Source: DAOTXN01 sp034435435 (GTDB lineage: Bacteria > Chloroflexota > Anaerolineae > S140-20). Taken from it: 64,000 bases of DNA. This document shows positions 55,065-62,156 of this stretch, piece after piece. Positions within the stretch are counted from its first letter, which is position 1; each line of letters starts with the position of its first letter. The DNA lies in assembly GCA_034435435.1 (NCBI GenBank), contig DAOTXN010000084.1, positions 1-64,000 of the forward strand. The letters are read 5' to 3'. A program made the position numbers and the translations under genes. Under the pieces are notes generated by a model. The model worked only from the letters and a program-made list of their open reading frames with translations. It did no database searches and was not told where the DNA came from.

Positions 55065-58000
55065 TTATCCATTCTTCAGGACGAGCGGAAGATAGAGCCG
55101 CTGCTGGATGCTCGCGCCAAAGTGCCCAAAGCGACTGAAACCCCGCAGATAGGCCGTCAGCAGGTTATTGAGCGTGTCCAACGTCTGGCTCTCGCCTGGC
55201 GGCGGCCCCTCGCCCACCTTGACCCAGCCCGCCGCGTCCGCCCGGTACAGCGCCAGCTCGCTTTCGATCAAGTCTTGGACGTCCTCGTCTGTGTATGCGA
55301 TGGTCAGCGTCACCGGCGCGGCAAAGCCGGTGATCGGCGTGCTGCCCTGAAAGGCTTGCAGCTCAAAGGCGTGGCCCGCAAAGGCCAGCCCGGCCGGGGC
55401 CGCTTCCACCGACGCGGGGTCTTTGGGCGTGTACAGGATGAGCGTGTCCGTCGTCACCGCCCCGGCCGGGATGTCGAGGGTGGTCTGGCTGCCCTGGGCT
55501 GTGGTAAAGACCAGCGACGTGTCCACGTCTGGGCCGGCAGTGATAAACAGCGGCGTTTCGTCCGCGCCTATGTCAAAGCCGCCGCCCACGGGTCGCAGGT
55601 CGCCCTCAAAATCAACGCCGGGCGCGCCGACGCCGGTGGCGATGTTCAGGCACGGCGAATCTAACCTCAGGTGATAGTCGCCGCTGGACGAGTTTACAAA
55701 GCGCGGATCGACCGACAGATTGTCTGTGCCCGTGACGGGCGGCGAAGCCGCGCCGACGTCCGAGTAGCTGACCGCATAGCCCCACCCGGCCACATCCAAA
55801 TAGTCGTTGCCCCACAGGATGCTGTTGGTCACGGTCGCCGCCGACGAGGACCAGGCGTTGCTCAATCCCCCGACGCACATCCCGCCCGTGCAGATGTTGT
55901 CGGCCAGCGTCACGTTCATCAGCCTGACCCGGCCCCAGTTGTCTATCCCGGCCCCACCGTCGTAGGCTTGGTTGCCCGTCACCTGGCAATTGGTCAGGTC
56001 CAGCAACAGGTCGAGGTCGGTGTCAGAGACGTGCACGCCACCGCCATCGTTATTGACCGCGTTGCCCGCAATGACGCAACGCTGGCCGATCACGCTGGAA
56101 TGCCGCCACAAGCCGACTCCGCCGCCGCCGCCCCCGGCGCTGTTATTCAGCACGTCGGTGCGCAAAAGCGTGACAGTCGAGCCGTTCTCGGCGGCCAGCC
56201 CGCCGCCCGACGGGGCCAGGTTGTTGGCAATGAGCGCGTCTTGAATCAGCAGGGTGGCTCCATTGTCGGCCCGCACGCCGCCGCCATAGTCGGAATGGGC
56301 GACGTTGGCGGTGATGATGGCGTTGGCGATCACGACCGAGCTGCCATCCACGAACACGCCGGCCCCTCTGTCGGCGTCGCCGCCGGTGAGGGTAAACCCG
56401 TCCAGCGTCGCGCCGTCGCTGCCCGGTTCAAAACGGAGCACCGGTTTGCCCCACTGACCCGGCGCGCCGGGTGTAAGCACAGGATTGCCGGGAAATTGCG
56501 TCCAGTTGATGCCATCGTTCGATTCGGCATACAGCAACACACCTTCCTCAAAATCCTGAAACCACATCCTAAAGATGCCACCGTCATTGATGACCACCGG
56601 GTCGCCGAGCGGCGCAGCTTCGGCGATGACGGGACCGGTCAGAAAGCGCGTCCAGGTGATGCCGTTGGTGCTGGTGACCACCCCAATGGCCGGCGACCCG
56701 TATCCCCCCGCGCCGTCGTACCACATCCAGTACAGACCATTCCATTTGAGCACGCTCGGTCCCCACACGGCGCTGTCCCAGCCATCGGGATCGGCCGTCA
56801 AAACCGGGCCTTGTTTGGTCCAGTCAATCCCATTGGGCGAGGTGGCATAGGCAATGATGGGTCCCTGGTCGCCGATGGCGTGATACCACAGTTTGTATAC
56901 GCCGCCGTCGTTGAGCACGCTGCCGTGAGCGGCGGCTTGCTGATCGAAAGGCTCCGGCCCGGCGCTCAGCACCGGATTGCCGGAGTAGGGGTTCCAGTCA
57001 ATGGCGTTGGTGCTGGTGGCGTAGCCCAGTTGGCGGACGCCGCCGCTTTCTCCCTCGTACCACATCTTGTACACGCCGCCCTCTTTGAGCACGAACGGGG
57101 CGCGCTCTTGGCCCGCTTCATCCCACGCGCCGGGCGTTCCAGAAAGAACGGGGTTGGTCAGCATTTTGGTCCACGTGATGCCATCGCTCGACGAGGCCAC
57201 ACCGATGCGGGCCTGGCCGAACAAATCCTTGCCATCGAACCACATTTTGTACCCGGCTACGTCGGTGATAACCGCCGGTTTCCCCACGCCGCCGCCGTCC
57301 CAATCGCCCCACACGGTCGGGTTGGCCGAACCGTCGAGGGTCGTCTCGTATTGCGTCAGGTCGCGGGTCCAACTGCTGGCTTCGTAACCGCCTTTAAGCG
57401 TGACCGGCTGGTCAACCAGCACGTTCTCGACAAAAGTCCCCCCGGCGACGAGGATGGAGTCGCCGGGCGCGGCCCACTTGAGCGCATTGGCCACAGTGCG
57501 ACACGGAGCGGCGCCATCGTCGCACAGATTCGGCCCGGCGTCGTCGCCGGTCAGGGCAACGTAGCGCGCGCCCTCGTCGGGGCCGAGGGTAAAAAAGGGC
57601 AGCAGTCCAAAGGGCGAGATAATGATGTCGCCGACGTAGGTCTGGGCGGCGACGTAATGTTTGCCTTGCAACAAGGGAATCGTGGGCGCTTCATCCACCC
57701 ACAAGTCCTGGATGTCCACGTAGACGCTCTCTCGATCGGCGCCCTGCATAGGCAACGTGGCCCGGCCAACCTCCAGCAAATCGTCCATCGCCACATTGCT
57801 GTACGAGATGCCCAGATTCCCGGAGCTGCTGGAATGGGCAAAGGGCCAGGTGAAATTGTCCGGGTCGGGGTGATCGGCGTACCAGCCCAGCAAAAAGACC
57901 GGCATGGTGCCGGATTGAAAGTTGCTCACGTAGGTCGGCCAGTCGGTGGTCGTGCGCAAAGAGACCGAAACCAACCCGGTCTCGGCCAGGTCAGCCGCCA

Positions 58001-59162
58001 GCTCGGCGGCCAGGTCCGGCTCCTCCGGACCGTAATGGTCGGGCGGGTACCAAAACTCGACCGCCAGTTGATTCGTTTCGCTGTAACCGGCCTGGCGCAA
58101 AAGAGCGCGGGCCTGATCCAGATCGCGCTGACCAAAACGGTCGCGGAACGATTCGCGGTGGCTCCAGATGCCTTCAGGGACCATGCTGTACAGCGCAAAC
58201 ATGCGGTCGGCGTACACATTCTGCGCTACCGGCTCCCGCTCCAAAGCAGCGGCAAAGGCCCGGCGCACAGTCGGATTGTCGTAGGGAGGCGCGGTGGTAT
58301 TGAAGCACAGATAGCGAATAAACGCGCGCTTGCCCTCCACCACTTTCACATCCGGCCTGTTCTTCAGCGCCTGGATGTCTTCCGATGCCAGGGTGCGCCA
58401 GGCCACATCTATCTCGCCTTGCTCCAACGCCTGGCGCATGCCGGCCGAGTCGGCGAACTGCCGCACGAGAATGGATGGTGTGCGCGGCGGGGGTCCGTAA
58501 AAATCGGGATTGGCCTGCAGCGACAGGCTAACACCTTGCGTCCAGGTTTCAATCTTGTACGGACCCAGGCCTCCACACGTGCTGCCGGGATCGAAGGAGC
58601 CAGCGGGGAAACAATCGGGACTGACCGGGAAATAGAGCGGCGTCGCCACCAACTGGGGGAAAGAAGCCATCGGCTGTTTCAAACGGAAACGCACCGTGAG
58701 GCTATTTATCACCTCCGTTTCAGAGACAAAGTCGGTCACCAGAATTTTCATCATACCATCCAGAGCGACTACCCGGTCAATAGACCACTTGACGGCATAG
58801 GCATCCAAAAGCGCCCCGTCAGGAAAGTGTAAACCCGGCCGCAAAGTAAACGTGTACACCAGACCGTCGGGGCTGACCTGGGGCATGGTGACGGCCAGGC
58901 CCGGCGCTAAATCCGTCGTGCCGGCCACATAGCTCAACAAACCGCTGCCGACGTTGTAAAGAACCTCCCAATCGGCGGCAGAATGGCTGTCTGCAGGGTC
59001 CAGACTGGATATTTCTTCGGTGATACCGATTGAAATAATCGATTGGGCGCCGGTTTGGGTCTTGGCGGTTGCAGTGGGGGTATCCAGCGCCCAACGCAAC
59101 GTGGCGAGCCACAATATGGCAAGTCCAATAGTCAACGCCAAGGCTAAGGTTTTCCTGGACAT
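55065..59162 (-). CDS. Mosaic secreted protein: solute-binding, beta-helix, beta-propeller, FSRFGHF/YLPL module
   Basis: The protein has 1365 residues with a signal peptide (LALALTIGLAILWLATLRWA). Residues about 40-525 form a family 5 solute-binding domain (ISIGITEEISSLDPADSHSA, FTLRPGLHFPDGALLDAYAV). At about 530 a beta-helix begins (GARYVALTGDDAGPNLCDDG, TLKGGYEASSW). It is interrupted at about 620-907 by a GH32/43-like five-bladed propeller with repeats such as YKMWFDG, YKMWYEG, YKLWYH, YWMWYDG and FRMWFQD. The helix resumes (GATLDGFTLTGGDADRGAGV) to about 1195. The shared module ends GFSRFGHFGASIQQRLYLPL. GGAGG lies seven bases before ATG 59162. This domain order is unlike any family I know. 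Confidence 0.82.
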   Translation of the reverse strand: MSRKTLALALTIGLAILWLATLRWALDTPTATAKTQTGAQSIISIGITEEISSLDPADSHSAADWEVLYNVGSGLLSYVAGTTDLAPGLAVTMPQVSPDGLVYTFTLRPGLHFPDGALLDAYAVKWSIDRVVALDGMMKILVTDFVSETEVINSLTVRFRLKQPMASFPQLVATPLYFPVSPDCFPAGSFDPGSTCGGLGPYKIETWTQGVSLSLQANPDFYGPPPRTPSILVRQFADSAGMRQALEQGEIDVAWRTLASEDIQALKNRPDVKVVEGKRAFIRYLCFNTTAPPYDNPTVRRAFAAALEREPVAQNVYADRMFALYSMVPEGIWSHRESFRDRFGQRDLDQARALLRQAGYSETNQLAVEFWYPPDHYGPEEPDLAAELAADLAETGLVSVSLRTTTDWPTYVSNFQSGTMPVFLLGWYADHPDPDNFTWPFAHSSSSGNLGISYSNVAMDDLLEVGRATLPMQGADRESVYVDIQDLWVDEAPTIPLLQGKHYVAAQTYVGDIIISPFGLLPFFTLGPDEGARYVALTGDDAGPNLCDDGAAPCRTVANALKWAAPGDSILVAGGTFVENVLVDQPVTLKGGYEASSWTRDLTQYETTLDGSANPTVWGDWDGGGVGKPAVITDVAGYKMWFDGKDLFGQARIGVASSSDGITWTKMLTNPVLSGTPGAWDEAGQERAPFVLKEGGVYKMWYEGESGGVRQLGYATSTNAIDWNPYSGNPVLSAGPEPFDQQAAAHGSVLNDGGVYKLWYHAIGDQGPIIAYATSPNGIDWTKQGPVLTADPDGWDSAVWGPSVLKWNGLYWMWYDGAGGYGSPAIGVVTSTNGITWTRFLTGPVIAEAAPLGDPVVINDGGIFRMWFQDFEEGVLLYAESNDGINWTQFPGNPVLTPGAPGQWGKPVLRFEPGSDGATLDGFTLTGGDADRGAGVFVDGSSVVIANAIITANVAHSDYGGGVRADNGATLLIQDALIANNLAPSGGGLAAENGSTVTLLRTDVLNNSAGGGGGGVGLWRHSSVIGQRCVIAGNAVNNDGGGVHVSDTDLDLLLDLTNCQVTGNQAYDGGAGIDNWGRVRLMNVTLADNICTGGMCVGGLSNAWSSSAATVTNSILWGNDYLDVAGWGYAVSYSDVGAASPPVTGTDNLSVDPRFVNSSSGDYHLRLDSPCLNIATGVGAPGVDFEGDLRPVGGGFDIGADETPLFITAGPDVDTSLVFTTAQGSQTTLDIPAGAVTTDTLILYTPKDPASVEAAPAGLAFAGHAFELQAFQGSTPITGFAAPVTLTIAYTDEDVQDLIESELALYRADAAGWVKVGEGPPPGESQTLDTLNNLLTAYLRGFSRFGHFGASIQQRLYLPLVLKNG

Positions 59163-59285
59163 GAGGCCTCCTTTATTGTTATGGATTAGGCTGGCAATCC
59201 GGTCTCCCGACTCGGTTGTGAACAGAGACCTTTCCGCGCAAGGAATTTGAGTGAAAGAGCAAAACGCAAGACGAGGATTAGTTCT

Positions 59286-59314
59286 ATTTTACACGAGAGG
59301 GAGCGTCGGCGCAA
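59286..59314 (-). promoter_or_regulatory. Promoter for the secreted-protein block
   Basis: On the minus strand TTGCGC (59309-59314), a 17-base spacer and TAAAAT (59286-59291). Transcription would start near 59279, leaving a leader of about 117 bases before ATG 59162. No other gene lies in that leader. Confidence 0.5.
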
Positions 59315-59356
59315 GTCCCAATTTCCCCACAAACTTGCGGCTTGCGGGAAGGTCAC

Positions 59357-59384
59357 TTGCCCCGTAGCGCCACTGTGCTAGAAT
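59357..59384 (+). promoter_or_regulatory. Promoter of recJ overlapping its first ATG
   Basis: TTGCCC (59357-59362), a 16-base spacer and TAGAAT (59379-59384). The -10 box covers the first two bases of the ATG at 59383, so transcription should start near 59391, at or next to GTG 59392. Confidence 0.5.
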
Positions 59385-59391
59385 GGCGCAC

Positions 59392-61680
59392 GTGACCACC
59401 TGGCTGCTTCCCGAACCCATCCAACCCGCAGACGCGCTGACACGCGCCGCCGGACACCCATTGGTGGCCCAAATCCTGGCTCGCCGGGGCATTCGCACGC
59501 CCGCCGCCGCTCGCGCCTTTCTCGACCCCGACGCTTATACACCTGCCTCTCCCAGCGCCCTGCCCGACCTGCCTGCCGCTGCGGCCTGCCTACGCGACGC
59601 CCTGCGGCGCGACGAAACCATCCTCGTGTGGGGCGACTTTGACGTGGATGGCCAGACGGCCACCGCACTGTTCGTGTCGGCGCTGCGCGAGCTGGGTGGG
59701 CGCGTCCGCTTCTATATCCCTCACAGACTACATGAAGGGCACGGTATCAAAACTGAGGCGCTCGAAAAGCATCTGTTCGGCGTTGACCTGTTGCTGACTT
59801 GTGACACCGGGGTCGCCGAACACGCGGCTTTAGCTCTTACGCATAGCCACGGCGTCTTGACTATTGTCACCGACCACCACGACCTGCCGCCAGAGCTTCC
59901 CCCTGCCCACGCCATCGTTGACCCCAAACGCTTGCCCGGCAACCATCCGCTACGCGAATTGCCCGGCGTTGGCGTGGCCTATAAGCTGATCCAAGAATTG
60001 TATCGCCTAATGGGTCGACCCGACCAGGAGACCGAACATCACCTGGACCTGGTGGCCCTGGGCATCGTGGCCGACGTGGCCACGCAGACCGGCGATACGC
60101 GCTACTTGCTTCAACGCGGGATGGATCGATTGCGCCAGACCCAGCGGGTGGGTTTGCAGGCCCTCATACAGACGGCCCAGGTGAACCCGGCGCACCTCAC
60201 CACCGACCACATTGGCTTCGCCATTGGCCCGCGCCTGAACGCCCTGGGCCGCCTGGGCGACGCCAACCAGGCCGTCGAGCTGCTCATCACCGCCGATTTG
60301 AGCCGGGCGCGCATCCTGGCCGCCCAACTGGAGGGTCTCAACGAGCAGCGGCGGCGGCTCACTGACCAGATTTACGCCGCCGCCCAGGAGCAGATCGTCC
60401 GCGACCCGGCCCTGCTGGACACTCACGCACTGGTGCTCAGCGGCCCGCGCTGGCACCCCGGCGTCATCGGCATCGTCGCCAGCCGGCTGGCCGAGACTTT
60501 CGGCCGGCCGACCGTGCTCGTCAGCGAGGGTGAAGACGGCATCGGGCGCGGCTCGGCCCGCTCGGTCCCCGGCGTGGACATCCACACCGCCATCACCGTC
60601 GTCGAGCACCTGCTCATCGGTCACGGCGGCCACCCCGGCGCTGCCGGTCTGCAGATCGCCGTGGAGCGCATCCCCGAATTTCGCCGCGCCCTCGCGCGCG
60701 CCGTAGACGCTCTGTGGGATCGCAGCGCCGCGCCCAGCCTGATCGTGGATGCCGTGTTGCCGTGGGACAAACTCCAATTAGATGTGGTAGACACTTTGAA
60801 CGCCCTGGCCCCCTTTGGTCAAGGCAATCCGCCGATCACACTCGCCAGCCAACGCCTAGAATTGGCAGGGGAACGAAAGATTGGCCGCGACAACACTCAC
60901 CGTCGGCTCACCGTGCGCGACGAGGCCGGTAACACCCGAGACGTCGTCTGGTGGCGCGGAGCCGAACACGCCTTGCCCGTCGGCCAGTTCGACCTGGCCT
61001 ACACGCTCAAGGCCAGCGACTATCGCGGCGAGCTGGGGTTGCAGATCGAATACGTCGCTCACCGCAGCGTAGCTCCATCCATCACCGCAGTCGTTGCACC
61101 GTTTGTTCAAGTCATCGACCACCGCGCCGCGCCTGACCCGCTGCACCTGTTAGCTGGACTGCGCGCCGAGGGAGACGTGGTCATCTGGATCGAAGGCGAA
61201 ACACCTGAGCGCTTCTCCGGCCTGCGCCGCGACGAGCTGGTCCCTGCCGAAACGCTGGCGCTATGGACGCCGCCGCCCGGTCCGCGCGAATTGCGGGCCG
61301 CCCTGGAGCGCGTGTCACCCCGCACAGTTTATTTATTCAACGTCACAAATCCTAATCTTGCGCCGGGAGGCTTTGTGCCGCGTCTGGCTGGGCTGGTCAA
61401 GCATACACTGCGTCGAAAAAAGGGCCTCGCTCAACTGGAGGCTCTGGCTGCTGCCAGCGCGCAACGCGTCGAAACCGTCCGCGCCGGGCTACATTTGCTA
61501 CAAGCTCAGGGGCATATCCGCATCGTAGACGAGACCGATGCGACCCTCCAACTGGCGCACGGCGCGGGCCAGGTGCGACCTGAGATGGAGGAAATTCAGG
61601 CTCGCCTGCATGCGCTGCTGCAAGAGACAGCGGCCTATCGCGCCTATTTCGCCCGTACCCCCGCCGAGCGCCTGATTTAG
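59392..61680 (+). CDS. recJ: Single-stranded-DNA-specific exonuclease RecJ
   Basis: The protein has 762 residues from GTG 59392. DHH-family motifs are clear: VWGDFDVDGQTATALFVSAL (variant of DYDVDGxTA), LLTCDTGVAEH, TDHHD (about 160-164), GPRLNALGRLGDANQAVELL, and the DHHA1 glycine motif GHGGHPGAAG (about 410). A C-terminal OB-like region (RRLTVRDEAGNTRDVVWWRG) and extra domain follow. RecJ degrades single-stranded DNA 5' to 3' in recombination and mismatch repair. ATG 59383 lies inside the predicted -10 box and neither start has a ribosome site, so a leaderless mRNA starting at GTG 59392 is likely. It is slightly long for the family because of the C-terminal extension. Confidence 0.93.
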   Translation: MTTWLLPEPIQPADALTRAAGHPLVAQILARRGIRTPAAARAFLDPDAYTPASPSALPDLPAAAACLRDALRRDETILVWGDFDVDGQTATALFVSALRELGGRVRFYIPHRLHEGHGIKTEALEKHLFGVDLLLTCDTGVAEHAALALTHSHGVLTIVTDHHDLPPELPPAHAIVDPKRLPGNHPLRELPGVGVAYKLIQELYRLMGRPDQETEHHLDLVALGIVADVATQTGDTRYLLQRGMDRLRQTQRVGLQALIQTAQVNPAHLTTDHIGFAIGPRLNALGRLGDANQAVELLITADLSRARILAAQLEGLNEQRRRLTDQIYAAAQEQIVRDPALLDTHALVLSGPRWHPGVIGIVASRLAETFGRPTVLVSEGEDGIGRGSARSVPGVDIHTAITVVEHLLIGHGGHPGAAGLQIAVERIPEFRRALARAVDALWDRSAAPSLIVDAVLPWDKLQLDVVDTLNALAPFGQGNPPITLASQRLELAGERKIGRDNTHRRLTVRDEAGNTRDVVWWRGAEHALPVGQFDLAYTLKASDYRGELGLQIEYVAHRSVAPSITAVVAPFVQVIDHRAAPDPLHLLAGLRAEGDVVIWIEGETPERFSGLRRDELVPAETLALWTPPPGPRELRAALERVSPRTVYLFNVTNPNLAPGGFVPRLAGLVKHTLRRKKGLAQLEALAAASAQRVETVRAGLHLLQAQGHIRIVDETDATLQLAHGAGQVRPEMEEIQARLHALLQETAAYRAYFARTPAERLI

Positions 61681-61713
61681 GATCTGAACAGAATTGCGCG
61701 TATAAACCCCTAC

Positions 61714-61784
61714 TGCGGGAGGAGGATTCGAACCTCCATTTCCTGATCCAGAGTCAGACGTCCTGCCCATTAGACGATCCCGCA
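61714..61784 (-). tRNA. tRNA-Gln (CTG anticodon)
   Basis: The minus strand starts TGCGGGA and ends TCCCGCA, closing a 7-bp acceptor stem. The anticodon stem TCTGA/TCAGG encloses the loop CTCTGGA, giving anticodon CTG. The T-loop is GGTTCGAATCC. The gene is 71 bases with no encoded CCA, and nearly identical to its neighbour. Confidence 0.95.
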
Positions 61785-61802
61785 AAGTACTACATACCAG
61801 GT

Positions 61803-61873
61803 TGTGGGAGGAGGATTCGAACCTCCATTTCCTGATTCAAAGTCAGACGTCCTGCCCATTAGACGATCCCACA
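61803..61873 (-). tRNA. tRNA-Gln (TTG anticodon)
   Basis: The acceptor stem is TGTGGGA with TCCCACA. The anticodon loop is CTTTGAA, giving TTG. The rest is identical to the CTG gene except for paired changes, so the two arose by tandem duplication. The 5' end is six bases after a terminator-like hairpin. Confidence 0.95.
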
Positions 61874-61878
61874 CTATG

Positions 61879-61916
61879 AAAAACAAAAGCGCGGTGGTGT
61901 TCACACCCCGCGCTTT
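61879..61916 (-). terminator. Intrinsic terminator upstream of the tRNA-Gln pair
   Basis: On the minus strand AAAGCGCGG and CCGCGCTTT form a 9-bp stem, extended by GGTG/CACC inside, and are followed by TGTTTTT. It ends the candidate RNA transcribed from 62050 and sits directly before the tRNA genes. Confidence 0.75.
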
Positions 61917-62050
61917 GCCGTCAGCCTGAAAATCGGGACAGGTTACGAGGGAGAACACCTCTCACATAGCAAGCGCTGCTGGAACTGTTGGTCAAAAGCC
62001 ACAACCATAACGCTGATCCGTGTGAATGCCCAACCTCTCACTGTCATAGT
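61879..62050 (-). ncRNA. Candidate structured RNA or leader of about 170 nt
   Basis: This segment has no open frame with a ribosome site but is bounded by a near-consensus promoter (62057-62084) and an intrinsic terminator (61879-61916), which predicts a discrete RNA of about 170 nt. Short helices are visible: GAGA-GGTGT-TCTC, and a closing pairing of GACA plus GGTT with AACC plus TGTC. Length and position would suit 6S RNA or an attenuating leader of the tRNA genes. I could not match it to 6S, SRP, tmRNA, RNase P or the T-box consensus by eye. Confidence 0.5.
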
Positions 62051-62056
62051 CATATC

Positions 62057-62084
62057 ATTTTACCACATAACAGGCGATTGTCAA
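62057..62084 (-). promoter_or_regulatory. Strong promoter for the candidate RNA and tRNA-Gln genes
   Basis: On the minus strand consensus TTGACA (62079-62084), a 16-base spacer and TAAAAT (62057-62062). It is the best -35 box in the window, as expected for stable RNA. It is back to back with the DUF362 promoter. Confidence 0.75.
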
Positions 62085-62100
62085 ATTGAGTCGAAAGCAC

Positions 62101-62129
62101 TGGACAGTCCAAACGTGTTGCGGTATACT
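62101..62129 (+). promoter_or_regulatory. Promoter for the DUF362 gene
   Basis: TGGACA (62101-62106), a 17-base spacer and TATACT (62124-62129). GAAAGGAGGT follows, then ATG 62157. Confidence 0.75.
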
Positions 62130-62156
62130 GCGCGCGAATCGAAAGGAGGTACGTAA

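Noticed and set aside
55671..58832. A 1053-codon plus-strand open frame opposite the mosaic secreted protein
   Set aside because: The translation is rich in Arg, His, Gly, Val and Ala with no domain; it is the antisense shadow of a GC-rich gene whose minus-strand product has clear domains and a signal peptide.
61879..62050. T-box riboswitch upstream of the tRNA-Gln genes
   Set aside because: The AGGGTGG-ACCGCG T-box core is absent, and T-boxes control aminoacylation or transport genes and not tRNA genes, so I kept only a generic leader or small RNA.
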